A program made the position numbers and the translations under genes. A stretch of DNA of 64,000 nucleotides from Choricystis sp. odSpoLacu1 (Eukaryota > Chlorophyta > Trebouxiophyceae), in NCBI GenBank assembly GCA_958009055.1, contig OY253652.1:1116001-1180000 (forward strand), written 5' to 3'. The notes under the pieces were generated by a model, which was not told where the DNA came from, made no database searches, and was given only the letters and a program-made list of their open reading frames with translations. Positions within the stretch are counted from its first letter, which is position 1, and every line of letters starts with the position of its first letter. This document shows, piece after piece, positions 39,163-51,059 of the stretch.

Positions 39163-40049
39163 TCACAAGTGGCGGGCCAAGAGTGATTCAAACTCGGGCA
39201 CCAGGTGCCGCCCCTCCTCCCCCAGCGCCGCCGCCGCGGCCGCCACCGCGCCCGCGGCCCCGGTGTCGCCCGCGTTGAGGGCGCGCACGGCGGCCAGCAG
39301 GGCGTCGTAGCGGTGGGCGGGGATGGTGGCGCGCGCGGCTTTGAAAAAGGCGCGCCCGTCGGCGGGGGGGGGCGACGCAGTGGCGGCGGCGCCACGCGAC
39401 GCCGACGCCGCCGCCGCATACCGGGGCGGCGAGACCGGCGTCGTGGTGGCAGGCAAGCGCTCGCGGTCGACCGCGTCGCGCCAGCGGTCGACAGTCGAGC
39501 GCGGCGCGCAGCCGCTCGGCGGCGGCAGCGCGTCTGGCCACGGCGTCACCCCGCCGTCGCCAAGGCTGCCGCCCTCACAACCCTCACCTCCACCCCCTTG
39601 CTGCAGAGAGCGCAGCAGCGCGCGGCGCACGCCCTCCGCGCGCGCGACCTCGGCTTTCAGCGCCCTCACCTGCCCGCCCAACGCCTCATTCTCCCGCCGA
39701 GCGGCGGCAGCAGCATCCGCCGCCCGGGCCGCCCTCTCCTCCGCGTCGCGCGCGTCCAGGCGCAGGGCGGCGAGGCGGGTCTCGAGGGCCGCGACGCGGT
39801 CGTCGCGGTCGGCGAGCGCGGCCCGCGCGCGCGCGGCGTCGGAGGCGAGGGAGGACGCGCGGGAGGCAAAGGCCGTGTTTGCGATCCTGAAGGCAAGCTG
39901 CAGCTGGTCGGCGGGGTCGGGGGGCAGGGCGGCCAGGAGCTGAGGAGGGGAATGGGACGGTCTAAAAAAAGCGCGAGCGCGAAACAGCGTGCGTTTGCTC
40001 TCTCTCCTCCCTCCTGCACACGTACATCGCGAGGCAAGGCACTGTCCAT
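39163..40049 (-). CDS. At4g15545-like coiled-coil protein
   Basis: Exons 40049-40026 (8 codons) and 39939-39163, phase 0; 266 aa. The N-terminus LPPDPADQLQLAFRIANTAF matches the Arabidopsis At4g15545 family (LPSDPYEQLDVARKITSIAL). A coiled coil follows over about residues 35-125, ending ENEALGGQVRALKAEVARAE, GVRRALLRSLQQ, as in the plant proteins. After a Pro/Ala linker, the conserved C-terminal module reads FFKAARATIPAHRYDALLAA, VRALNAGDTG, then HLVPEFESLLARHL. The family is found in plants and algae. Its function is poorly known; a link to membrane or microtubule trafficking has been proposed for relatives, and I would not assume it here. The first intron uses a GTACGT donor. Confidence 0.85.
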
Positions 40050-40231
40050 GGTGTGTGTGTGTGTGGGGAATGTGCTGTTGTGGGAAGGCGCGTGCGCGGT
40101 TGGAGAGACGACCGTTGTCTCTCTGCGAAGACGAAAGGACTGTACGTTGTTTTTTTTCGTTCAACGCTCACTCTCCGCGCCCCATTCGCTTCGCTCGTTC
40201 CCTCCCACGCCCCCACACCTCTCTCTTTTGC
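40050..40231. promoter_or_regulatory. Divergent intergenic region, 182 bp
   Basis: Between the At4g15545-like and oligopeptidase starts. It contains a GTGTGTGTGTGTG run next to the first and T-rich DNA (40150-40158). Confidence 0.35.
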
Positions 40232-42915
40232 ATGCGCGCCACCTCGCGTGCTGCAGTGCGCCTGGTCGCCCCTCAGCTCCGCACCTCCACCCGCCGCGCC
40301 GCCACAGTCGCCCCGCGCCGGTTGCCCCTGCCGACTCCCGCCCCTGCTCCCCGCCGCGCTGCCCCGCTGCGCGCCTCCTCCACGATGGCGTCCGACGCTG
40401 CCCCCGCTGATGTTGCGGGCAACCCTCTGCTGGACGTGTGTGTGTGTGTGTGAGAGTGTGTGTGTGTGTGTGAGCGGACGCGTGTTGGGGCTCCCCCGCC
40501 TCAATCCACCCGACGTGGCTTCACCTCACAACTTTCCCCCCTCCTCCACCTCCTCAGGACACCGTCCTGCCCGCCTTTGATCGCATCCAAGCGTCCCACG
40601 TCGTCCCCGGCATCCGCCATCTGCTGACCTCGCTGGGCGCTGAGCTCGACAAAATCGAAGCATCTGCGTCGGCGGCGACCGCGCCCGGCGGCTCCGGCGT
40701 CACCTACAAGTCGCTGGTGGAGCCGCTGGAGGCGTTGACTGACCGCCTGGGGCGCGCCTGGGGCGCGGTGCAACATTTGAAAGGTGTGTGTGGTGTGCGT
40801 GGGGGGGCGTGTGTGTGGGGGCGTGTGTGTGTGCCACCGTTTTTCCTGTTTCACAACTCACACACCCTCCCTTTTCCTCCCCACACCCCTACAGCCGTCA
40901 AAGACTCTGAAGCCCTGCGCGCCGCCGTGGACGAAGTCCAGCCCGACCGCGTCGCCTTCTCCCTGCGCCTCGCCCAGTCGCGCCCCCTATATGAAGGGTT
41001 CAAAGCCCTCAAAGACGGCCCCGCGTGGGCCGCCCTGTCCCCCGCCCAACGCCGCGTCGTGGACAACGAGCTACGCGACTTTGAGCTGGGGGGCGTGGGG
41101 CTGGATGGGGAGGCCAAAGCGAGGTTCAACGAGATTCAGCAGGAGCTGAGCCAACTTTTGACCGCCTTTTCGAATAACGTGCTTGACGCAACCAAGAAGT
41201 ACTCTAAAGTAAGTGTGGGGGGGGGGGGGGGGGTTGGGGTTCAGGCGGCGGTGGGGGAGTGGAGGGAAAGTTTATTGAGAGAAAAGAACGTGCACCCCCT
41301 CTCGAACACTCCCACCCACCACCCACACCACACCACACCTTAGCTCGTCACCGACCCCGCCGTCATCGACGGCCTGCCCCCCTCCGCCCGCGGCCTGGCC
41401 GCCCAGCAAGCCGTGGCTGCCGGCCACGACGGCGCGACCGCCGACGCCGGCCCCTGGCTGCTCACGCTGGACGCGCCCTGCTACCTGCCCATCATGACGC
41501 ACGCCAAGGACCGCAGCCTGCGTGAAGAATTCTACAAAACCTACATCACGCGCGCGTCGCCCGAGTCTGGGGCGGAGGGTGGGGGCGACAACCTGCCCAT
41601 CATCGACAAATCGCTGGCCCTGCGCAAAGAGAAAGCCGCCCTGCTCGGTTTTGACTGTTTCGCCGACCTGTCCATGGCCTCCAAGATGGCCACCCTGACG
41701 ACGGCGCGGGGGCTGCTGGACCGGCTGGCGGCCGCGTCGAGGGCGGCGGCGGAGAAGGAGAGGGCGGAGGTGACCGAGTTTGCGCGCGCAGAGTGTGGGT
41801 GGCCGGCCGACCAAGGCCTGGCTCACTGGGACACCCCCTTCTACGCGGAACGGCTGCGCGAGGCCCGGTACGACCTGACCGACGAGGCCCTGCGTCCCTA
41901 CTTCTCCCTCCCCCGCGTGCTGGAAGGGCTCTTCAGCCTGGTAAGCCGCATCTTCGGCGTCGAGATCGAGCCGGCCGACGGTCAAGCCCCGATCTGGCAC
42001 CCAGACGTCCGCTTCTTCAAGGTGACACGCGACGGCGCCCCCGTCGCCTCCTTTTACCTCGACCCATACTCCCGCCCGGCTGAAAAACGGGGGGGCGCCT
42101 GGATGGATGAAGTGGTGGGGCGGTCGGCCGTGTGTGCTCCCCCCGACCAATTCATTCGCCTGCCCGTCGCCCACATGGTGTGCAACCAGTCCCCCCCGGT
42201 GGGAGACAAACCCTCTCTCATGACGTTCCGCGAGGTGGAGACCCTGTTCCACGAGTTTGGGCACTCCGCGCAGCACATGCTGAGCCAACAAACCGAAGGC
42301 CTGGTCGCCGGCATCCGCGGCGTCGAGTGGGACGCGGTGGAGCTCCCCTCCCAGTTCATGGAAAACTTTTGCTATGACAAGCGCACGCTGGACTCGTTCG
42401 CCCGCCACGTGGACACGTGGGAGGCGCTGCCGGACGACATGTTCAAGCGGCTGCTCGCCGCGCGCACGTTCCGCGCTGGGTCCATGGTCCTGCGCCAAGT
42501 CAACTTTGCAGCTACCGACCTCTTCCTGCACTCTGACTACGACCCCGCGTCCCCGGGCGGCGTCTATGGGTCCGGCGCCCTGGACGCGGTCAACGCGGCC
42601 ACTACCATCGTCCCCCCCCTGCCGACCGACCGCTTCCTGGCGGGGTTTGCCCACATATTTGCGGGCGGCTACAGCGCGGGCTACTACTCGTACGCGTGGG
42701 CGGAGGTGCTGTCTGCAGACGCGTTCGAAGCGTTCACCGAGGTCGGGCTGGACGATGAAGCCGCGGTCGCGGCCACGGGGAGGCGCTTTGCCGAGACTGT
42801 GCTCGCCCTCGGCGGCGGCGCCCCCCCCGCCGAAGTGTACCGCGCGTTCCGGGGGCGCGACGCGACCCCCGATGCGCTGCTGCGGTCCAAGGGGCTGGCG
42901 CCGGTGGCGGCTTGA
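40232..42915 (+). CDS. Organellar M3 oligopeptidase (thimet/oligopeptidase A type)
   Basis: Exons 40232-40435, 40558-40783, 40895-41208 and 41344-42915, all phases consistent; 771 aa. The first 50 residues are Arg/Ala/Pro/Thr-rich without acids (dual plastid/mitochondrial-type transit peptide), as in plant organellar oligopeptidase. The zinc site HEFGH lies at about residues 551-555 (42250-42264) within REVETLFHEFGHSAQHML, with the third-ligand glutamate in VEWDAVELPSQFMENF. The C-terminal substrate-binding region HIFAGGYSAGYYSYAWAEVL is present. These enzymes degrade short peptides, including cleaved transit peptides. Intron 2 (111 nt) is a multiple of three and open, so its retention would insert 37 residues. 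Intron 3 contains a G17 run and ends in a TAG acceptor. Confidence 0.95.
40436..40474 (+). repeat. TG repeat at an intron 5' end
   Basis: GTGTGTGTGTGTGTGAGAGTGTGTGTGTGTGTGAG immediately at the donor of oligopeptidase intron 1. Which GT is used is decided only by the reading frame. Confidence 0.85.
41217..41233 (+). repeat. G17 homopolymer in an intron
   Basis: 17 consecutive G near the 5' end of oligopeptidase intron 3, directly after the GTAAGTGTG donor. Confidence 0.95.
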
Positions 42916-43046
42916 GTGGAGAGGGAGGGGGAGAGAGAGAGAGAGAGAGCAACACGTGTAGGCAAAACCACACCTCCCTTACTCAAGAGCAACGCCCTCT
43001 TTCTCCCTCACTCGCTGCCTTCACACCACACACACAAAACCACCTC

Positions 43047-43256
43047 ATGCCACCCCGCACGCCGACCGCGCCACGCCCCCCGCCTCCCACCCCCACCCGC
43101 CCGCGCACCTGGCGCTGCGCGTGCGGCGCCGACGCGGCGCCCCCCGAGTGCGCCGCGTGTGGGCGCCCTGTGGCGACGCCGCCGACGGTGGAGGGCGGTC
43201 GCAACAGCGATGGCGAGAGCTCGCCCAAGAGGCGGCGGGTGTCGAGGGAGGGGTGA
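43047..43256 (+). CDS. Small putative zinc-finger protein
   Basis: 69 aa, single exon. Residues 1-20 are Pro/Thr/Arg-rich. Then TWRCACGADAAPPECAACGR has Trp-x-Cys-x-Cys and Cys-x-x-Cys, the layout of a RanBP2-type zinc finger (W.C..C...N......C..C) but with a shorter first loop and without the Asn. A nuclear-localisation-like PKRRRVSREG ends the protein. It may be a small nuclear RNA- or protein-binding factor, or a chance frame. The compact position between two well-defined genes (131 bp after one stop, 119 bp before the other) gives only moderate support. Confidence 0.45.
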   Translation: MPPRTPTAPRPPPPTPTRPRTWRCACGADAAPPECAACGRPVATPPTVEGGRNSDGESSPKRRRVSREG

Positions 43257-43374
43257 TAGGAGGGAGAGGGTGGCAGTTTTTGTGTGGGGGTTGTTTTTAA
43301 TCAGTTTCATGTCAACATCCCGCTGCACGCTAGATCACACATGCAGTAAATCAAACACACACAAACGTATCCCT

Positions 43375-45466
43375 CTACCTCGCCGCCACCGCTGCCGCCC
43401 TGCCGCTGGCCGCGCGTGCCATCAGGGCCAGGCACCCCGCGCTCGCCACCGCCACCGCGCCCTGCGCCACAAAGGCCGCCCTCTCCCCCGACAGATTGAC
43501 GCTGGGGGCGATGGGCAGGATGGGGGGACCGGCGCGGCGAGGGTGGGTGGCAGGTGTGTGTGTGTAGGGGGACACCGGCTGCGGGTCGGCGTGTGCGGTC
43601 GTGGCGGCCGCGTGTGGCTCCACCTCCCTCACGGTTCTGGCCGGCGTGGCGACAGCCACAGCAGCAGCAGTCGCCGGGGGCTGTGTTGTCGCCGCCGCCG
43701 CCTCAGGCGTCAGCGTCAATGCAACCTCGCCGCCTCCCTGCGGCCCACTGCGCACCGCCACCACGCCCTCCGCGCCCGCCCACCCGGGCGCCGACGCGAC
43801 CAGCGTGTAGTTGCCGGGCGCCAGCGGCCGCCAGAAGGCCCCCGTCACGGGGTGGGGGCGCACCGCGGGCGCGCCCTTGAGCCCACGCACACGCACAGCG
43901 GCGCCGGGCGGGGGTGAGGCATCCCCGTTCCCACGCACCGTGCCGCGCGCGCCCGCGGTGGCGACCAGGGGGAACGCCAGCAACGAGTCCAGGTTGTCGT
44001 GGAACAGCCCCGGCAGCGCGGGTGGCGGAGGCCACTTGCTCTCAGACAGCTCCAGTGTCAACTCAAAGCACCCGCCCGCCAGATAGTTCCAGTCCTGCAT
44101 GCCGCCCCGCAGCGGATACCAGGCGGCGCCATTGGTGGTACCCTGGGTGGCCGCAAACTCGCGGGAGGTGACCATGGTGGGGGAGCGCGACGCATAGTCG
44201 TGGGCGAGCGTTTTGAAGGTGGCGTCGTCGGGGCACGCCGCGTACCGGGTGGCGGAGTCGGGGGTGCCGTCCCACGGGTAGTTGGCCACGATAGCGCCCT
44301 GGGGGATGGTGTGTGTGTGGGGTGGGTGGGTGCGAGCTTTCTTTAATGTTTCCTTCTGCTCATCCTTCCCAACACCCCTCCTTCCCAACACCTCACCTCG
44401 TGCATCGCCGCCGACGCCACAAACCCGGTGTCCAGGATCCACCGCATGATGGCCGCCGTCTCGGGCTGCTCCCTGCCCGAGGGCGTGAGAAAGTCGGCGT
44501 CGTCGGCGTCTGGATCGGGCGAGAGCCCTTTCGCCGCGTGCGCGTCGCTCGCGCCGCCACCAACCGGCACGTTGCTCCGCCTGTCCAGCGGGTCGGGAAA
44601 GTCGCGGTTGAGGTCCACACCCGCCGCGTTGGACCGCGACCGCACGGTGAAGCCGTCCGGGTTGAGGGCGGGGGCGAGGTGGAGGGCGACACGGTCGAGC
44701 AGTGCGGTGACGCGTGCGTCGGGCGGCGTGCTCGCCCCGGGCGCCGAGTGTGCGCACACATACTCGGCCAACGCCAGCAGCAACTGGCGCCCGCTGGGCT
44801 CGTCGCCGTGCAGTCCCGCCACGTATTTCACGTTGGGCCTCCCGAGCGGCGACGCCGCCGCCCCACGCGACGCCAGCGCCACCACCAACAGGTCGGCGCC
44901 CTTGACCGAGGTGCCGATGGGTTGGACGCTGACGTTGAGGTGGGGGCAGGCCGACGGCAGGGCGCGCACGGCGGCGTTCTGTGGAAAGGTTGAGAGGGAG
45001 GTGAGACGCGGGTCGGTGTCGCGTGCCACCCTTTATTTCTTTTCCCCTGCCCCCAAAACCACGACACCACACACACACGCACCAGCTCTTCATTGCTCAG
45101 GTAGCCAGCCAGCGCGGTCGCCACCCGGGGCGGCAGCGTCGCGTTCGCGGCGGCGTCGCGGGCCGCGTCTTGGAGCAGGGTGCGAGAGCGGTGGACGGAG
45201 TACGCCTGAGCAGGAAAGGGGATTGATGCCGGGAATGATGGTCAGCAAGGGAGCAAGAGGGAGAGAGGCGCGGAGGGTGCGGGCGTCTCTGCCAGCGTGT
45301 TCCAATTCCGAGGCTTCGCAGTGCGCAGCAGCTGCCCCGCTCCTGCCACCCCGCCACCCTTCCCCATCCAACCGCTCACATCGCACGGCGTCACCGCCAG
45401 CAACGCCAGCAGGGCGACCGACGCGGCGGCCGCCGCGCGGCGGGGTCGCAGGTTGGGCAAAGGCAT
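43375..45466 (-). CDS. Carboxypeptidase D/N-type M14 metallocarboxypeptidase, membrane-anchored
   Basis: Exons 45466-45380, 45205-45083, 44978-44397 and 44298-43375, all phase 0; 571 aa. The N-terminus has basic residues followed by a hydrophobic stretch (AAAAASVALLALLAVTPCD), a signal peptide or anchor. The M14B core begins TALAGYLSNEEL. Zinc ligands are seen in VAGLHGDEPSGRQLL (His, Glu) and SAAMHE-GAIVANYPWDG (His, spanning an exon junction). LNPDGFTVRSRSNAAGVDLN, RDFPDPLDRR carries the substrate-binding Asn-Arg, and FELTLELSESKWPPP the catalytic Glu. A transthyretin-like domain follows (about 400-480), and the C-terminus has a hydrophobic segment FVAQGAVAVASAGCLALMA. The family trims C-terminal Arg/Lys from secreted proteins, including after furin/kexin-like cleavage. 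It has one catalytic domain, unlike animal CPD with three. Confidence 0.92.
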
Positions 45467-45616
45467 CGCGCGCCTTTTCTCGCTCTCGCGCCGCGTCGGG
45501 TGTGAGTTGCAAAAAACGTGGGCTCTGCCTCTCTCGTCTTGTGACCGTCTGCCTCTTGCGTCTTGCGTGTGCCTCTTGCCGCCCCGCACATGAAAAGACT
45601 CTCACAGCAAAAGACA

Positions 45617-45632
45617 CACACACACACACACG
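45617..45632 (+). repeat. CA repeat downstream of UGGT
   Basis: ACACACACACACACAC just after the UGGT stop (GT repeat on the coding strand). Confidence 0.85.
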
Positions 45633-45638
45633 CACTCT

Positions 45639-48600
45639 CTACAGCTCATCGTGCGCCGCCACCGCCCCCTCCCCTCCCCCCACACCACCCTCCTCCACGC
45701 CCGCCCGCTCCGCCGCGATGGCCGCCTCCGCCCTCGCCGTCGCGGCCGCCGCCTCCCGGTCGTACTCCACCCACTCAGGCGCAATGCGGCGAGCAGCATC
45801 GAGCTTGGGCTCCTTGGTCAGAGGGTTGTTGCACAGGTCGATCGTTTTGGCGGCCCCATTCGTCGCGTTGCCGCACCACGTCTCGCACCACAACCACTCC
45901 TGGGGCAGCGAGTGGATGGGCACCGCGTGCTGCGCATAGTTGGGCAGGTCTTGGTCCAGGTTGGCCAGGGAGGCAGGGTCGCGGGACAGGGAGTCATACT
46001 GCACGCGCAGCCTGTCGCCCGCGGCCAGCGACCGAAAGCGCGCCAGGTCCACCACGTACAGCGCGGAGATGTGGTAAGGTTTGCCCGCCAGGTGGGTGGC
46101 CCAAAACCCCGTCTTCCAGAAGCGGAAGCCGTCCATGTGCTTGTTGTTGTCGCAGAAGGGGACATACGCGTAAGGCGCCCCCTTCAAATCCATCCTCCAC
46201 AACTCACCAAAATCGGCCCTCACAACCTGGTCGGAATCCACAAAGATGACTTTCTTGAGGTTGAGTGGGAACAGGGCGTCCAGGAACAGAATTTTGTAGG
46301 CCCAGATGATGCGCTGTTTTTCTGTTTGTTTGTGCAGCCAGTGTGGCCACTTGTACGTGACAAACGCGTATTCAAACCCTTTCTCGGCCGCGATGCGGGG
46401 CAGCACCGCCCGCATGGAGGGCGACATGTAGTTTTTGATAAACCAAAACTTGACGCGCGAGTGGGTGTGGGCCAGCGTCGACAGCGCCATGATTTTCTGC
46501 AGGCGTTCATACATGTGGCCCGACGCCACGGTGAAGATGTGGATGCAGTCGGGGTCGTCCTCGGCGGACAGGGCGTGGTGAGTGTGGGAGGAAGAGGGCG
46601 AGGGCGACATCTTGTGACCGCCACCAAACAGCGCGCTCCACCCGCTGCGACCGCCACCAGCCGCCAGCACGTCTTCATGCTCCTTGCCCGCCCGCTTCCT
46701 CAGCCGCAGCGCGATGTGGCGCCCGGACAGCGACTCCACCGCCACCGTGACGGTGGTGTCGTCAGTGGTCGGCAGCGCGGCGCCGCGCGCGCCGCCGAGC
46801 GGGCGCCCGTCTGCGGGCCCCGTCGCGTTCGAGACGGTGTACAGGTCGGCCGACCGCCCGCCCGCCAGGGCCAGCGAGTACACGCGCGGCGTGGAGGCTT
46901 GCAGCTGGAAGTAGCCCAGGTTGGCCATGACGAGCGTGTCGGCGACTGTGGTGGCGCGAGAAGGGGAGGGGGTGGCGGGCCCGTGCGCGCCTGCTTTCTC
47001 AACCGCCCTCAACTGCAGCTGCACGCCGCGCGGGGTGACCGCGTCCCGGGTGACGGCGGTCACATCCACGCAGGACCCGGTCAACAGCAACGCCTCCAGG
47101 TCGAACGACGCGGTGAGCGACGCGCCGGGCAACCGCCCCAGCACCAGGTTGTCCAGGTCGGCCCCGCCCGACACGTCCACCGCTTCCGCCAGCCAGCCTT
47201 CGGGCACGTGCAGGTTGAGCGTCAGAATCTTGGAGGCGGGCAGGCCGGTCGCCACGGCGGCGGGGGGCAGCGGCTCGCCGAGCGGCGCCGCGTCGGTCGT
47301 TTTCGGCTCAAACGTCGGCAGCGCGGCAGCATAAAATGTGGTCAACGGCAGCGCGGTCGCGTCCAGTGCCGGATTGAGCACGATGCGCAGGGTGGCCGGG
47401 GCCAGGCCGTCCCGCAGGGACAGGAGCAGGGGGGCCAGGCGCTGGGCGGTGGGGGAGAGCGGGTCGACGACGGCGACTATATCAAGGGGGGCAGCGCTCC
47501 CCTCCTCCTCGCTGCCAGCATCAAACGCCAGTGGAGACGCAGTGACCGCGTCCACCGCGTCCACGGCGGCGGCACCGCGGGTCGTGGCGGCGGCCACCGG
47601 GTTGGGGGGGGCGGCAAGAAGTTCTGCGACGGCCGCGGCGGTCACGTCGCACGCGCGGCAGTCGGTGTCGTCACCGCCAGCCGCCGCCCCAATCGTCTTC
47701 AACTCGGCCGCCGTCAGGAACGCCAGCTTTCCCGCCACCGAATGCGACTCAAGCAAATGCACGTCGGCCGGGGTGAGGGCGGCCGGCCCCTCGCCATCCA
47801 GCACCAGGTGCCCGTTGGACACCAGGGCGCGGGCGCCCGGGGCCAGGCCCAGGCCGGCAGCGCACAGGGCGGCTTGGGCGGTGAGCTCTGCGTCGGCGGT
47901 GGCCAGGGCGGCGACGGCGGGGGCGGCGTCAGCGCCGGCGGCCGCGGCCGCCGCCCGCAGCGTGGCGGTGGCGTCCTTGTCGGTCGCCACGCCGGCCGCC
48001 ACGCCTTCATCCAGCAGGGCCGCCAGCAGCACGCGCCGCGCGGCGCCAGGGAGAGGCTTGCGGCCGGGCGCGGTGGCGGCGGCGGCGGCGACGACCGCGC
48101 GCGCGAGCGGTGGCACACCGCCACCACAGTGCAGCACGGCACCCCGCCCGCCCACCGCGCGGGGAGGCGGAGGAGGGGGCGCCCCCGGCCGCACCGTCAC
48201 CTTGGCGGGAGCGTCGGGCGGGGAGGCGAGGTGGGTGAGGAGCGCGCGCGCGAGCGCGCGGCCTGCAGTGGTGCCCACATCAACAGCCGCCCAGTGCGTC
48301 ACCGCGTCGCCGGCGCCCGTGTCGGAGGTGGCGTACCGCAGGCGGGCCAGGGCGGGGGTGGAGAAGTTGAGGAGCGGGCCCGTCAGGCACAGCTGGCGGG
48401 GAGGGGGGAGGCCAGTGGCAGGCGGGGCGGGGGCAGAGGCAGCGCGACCGTCTGCGACGCCGCGCGCCGTCACGCGCGGGTTGAACCTCGGCAGCGCACC
48501 CGCCACAGTCAGAATGCGGGCCAGCAGGTGGGTGCCGTCATCGTCATCATCATCCTCGTCTTCGTCATCGTGTGAGTCGGGGACGCCGTCCGCGTCGGCC

Positions 48601-50863
48601 TGCGTGATTTCGCCATAATACACCCAGGCGCCGACTGCCGCGACCTCGGTCTGCACTCCCCACGCCAGCAGGCGCCGCGCGTCGCCTCCCGCGTCCGCCA
48701 CAGCCGGCAGCAGCACGCCATTGAGCCAGACGGACGCGCCGGAGTGGGGGGCGGGGGCGAGGCCGGCGGCGGCAGCGCCCACGAGCGCGGCGGCAGCGAC
48801 GGCCGCCGCCGCGGGCGTTTCGGCTGCCGCGAGCGCAGTGTCCGCTGCGGCGGCTCCGCCCGCGCCACGCCCCCGCATGGAGGCACGCAGCGCGTCCGCA
48901 AACGCGGCCAGGGTGACAGGCTTGCCGTCCAGGGCGGCCAGGGCGGCCAGGCCGGCGCGCGAACCGGGGGCGGTCGCGGCCGTCAGCGCGCGGCCGACGC
49001 GCGCGCACTCGCCCGCGTCCGCCCACGGGGCGCCGCACTCGTCACCCGCCAGCGCCAGCAGCCCCACGCGCAGCGGCCAGCGCGATGCCAGCGCGTCGGC
49101 GGCGGCGGCGGCCAGGGACGGGGCGCCGCGCGCGCACGGGTCGAGGAGCAGCACGGCTGAGAACGCGTTGAGCCCGATCGTGGGCAGCTGCCCCGGAAAC
49201 GACGGTTGCAGCAGGGTGCGCAGGGAGGACGGCCACCCCGCGTACGCGTCATCCGTCTCCAGGTCGTTGGCCCAGGCGATGGCGGGGCGGGCGGGGGTGG
49301 ACAGCAGGTCGACCCGCGGCGCTTGGGGGACGGCGCCGCCGTCGCCGTCGCCATCATCCAGCCCCGCGCGAGACCGCAGCCTCAGCACGGCCGCCACACT
49401 GCCCCCGGACGGCACGCCCGCATCCGCCAGGGCGGCCGCCAGCCTGATCTCATGGCGGGCGGCGTCGACAGCGTCCGAGAGTTCGATGGAGGAAGCGTCG
49501 GCAAGCAGGCCGTTGATGGCCAGCAGGGAGGCGCCAGGGGCGAACCTGCGCCCAGCGGCAGCCGTGGCGGCGGCACGCAGAGGCGCAGGGACGGGCGTCT
49601 TGACGAGGCGGGGGGCGGCTGCAGGGAAGGTGGCGGCACTGGTGGCCAGCGCGCGCAGCGGGTCGGGGGCCGCCAGAATCCGAGCGGCGGCCTGCAACCC
49701 CACGTCTTTCAAGTCCCACGCCTTGATGGGGGCGTCGTCGGCCCGGGCGGCGGTGTCCAGCAGGCGGTCGCGCAGGGCGTCCAGGCCGGCGGAGGCGGCG
49801 GGAAAGCGGGACTTGAGGGTGGAGAAGACGAGGCCGTCGACCGTGTCGGGAAGAGAGGCGTCTGCGCCACTCTTCTCCTCCCCTTTCCCCTCGCCCTCCT
49901 TCTTGGCGTCGTCCACCGCCAGGTATTCCGTCGACTTGAGCGCGTACTCTGCCCCGAAGCCGGGCAGGGCCAGGCGGCCGCCTGCCCCCAGGGCGAGGCA
50001 GCCGCCCGCGTCGGCGCACGCGGGCGTCGGGAGCGTCGGGCGCCACGCATAAGACAGAGCGACCAGCGCTTTTGTGTCCTTCACCGCCGTCACCAACGCC
50101 GCGTGCATGGGGGCAAAGCAGGGCACGCCAGGAGGCGCGTACAGGACGACCGCCGCGGGCGGGCGGGGATCGGACGAGGGAGAGGGAGAGGCGGGGTGGA
50201 CGTGGTCAAACTCATATAGAGCGGGTGAAGCCGCCGACGCCGACACTTTCGCCAACGCCTGTGCCAGTCCCTCCGCCTCCGTCACCACGCCCCCACCCGG
50301 CACCACCGCCACACAGCACGCGCCCGTCTTGGACGCAGCCGCGGCCGCGGCGGGGGCGTCGTCCGGCAGCAGGGAGGCTGTCAACGCGACGCGCGCCGAG
50401 TAGTGGCGCGCGCCGAGAGCGTAGAGCAGCGCGCGCGCCAGGGGGGGCGCCAGCCCCGCCCCGCCCACGCGGGCCAGGGCGGACCAGCAGGTCTCGTTGG
50501 GGGTGGTGGTGGGGGTGGGAGTCCACGCGTCCGCAAACGCCCACAGGTGGGCGGGCGACTCGTCGGCCTGTGGGCGTGGAGTTGAAGGCGGTCGATCGTT
50601 TGATGGGAGGGAAAAGAGGGCGCCGATCTCTGCAGCACACGCCGCCGTCTCCTCCTCCCCATTCTCTCTCAATGTGTGCAATTCATCAGGCAGCACTTGC
50701 TACCCCAATCACTCACCAAAAACTCGGCCACCTCCAGCACGAGCGGCGCGGCGTCCCACCCCGCGCTCAGCGTCACGGTGGCTGACCCGGTGCGCGGTGG
50801 CGAGACTGCCGCCAGGGCTGGCGCCAGCAGGGCCAGCAGCGCCAGCGGCGCGAGGCGAGGCAT
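45639..50863 (-). CDS. UGGT: UDP-glucose:glycoprotein glucosyltransferase (ER folding sensor)
   Basis: Exons 50863-50717 and 50567-45639, phase 0; 1691 aa. The signal peptide is MPRLAPLALLALLAPALAAV. The long N-terminal region holds the thioredoxin-like folding-sensor domains (VLEVAEFL-ADESPAHLWAFAD start; LNLHVPEGWLAEAVDVSGGA further on). The last 300 residues are the GT24 catalytic domain: CIHIFTVASGHMYERLQKIM, KFWFIKNYMSPS, the DxD motif VIFVDSDQVVRADFGELWRM, PFCDNNKHMDGFRFWKTGFW and LANLDQDLPNYAQH. The protein ends in HDEL, the ER-retention signal. UGGT adds glucose to N-glycans of misfolded glycoproteins so that calnexin/calreticulin rebinds them. The 4.9-kb exon is uninterrupted despite very high GC. 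It is divergent from the INTS2-like gene, 196 bp away. Confidence 0.97.
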
Positions 50864-51059
50864 CGCGCTGAGGATACGACGCGGGCAAAGAAAAAGGGAG
50901 CGAACCAATGGGCAAAAGAAAAAAACGCGGCACAGACCTCCCGCCGCATTCGGCCTTGTGTAGGAGAGGGAGGCTGGGACTCTCGCGCCAGAGTCTGGGT
51001 CGCCCCCCTTACCAGACACGCACGAAGCCAGCGTGTCTCTGGCCTGCGCGTCGCCTCCA
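50864..51059. promoter_or_regulatory. Divergent intergenic region UGGT / INTS2-like
   Basis: 196 bp between two divergent starts. An A-rich patch (50889-50927) is flanked by GC-rich DNA. No gene. Confidence 0.4.

Noticed and set aside
45651..48575. A 974-codon open frame antisense to UGGT
   Set aside because: It has Arg/Gly/Gln-rich shadow composition with no domain; the UGGT frame is certain.
17890..50863. A functional ER-quality-control cluster (derlin, UGGT)
   Set aside because: They are over 27 kb apart with many unrelated genes between; eukaryotic linkage here carries no evidence.
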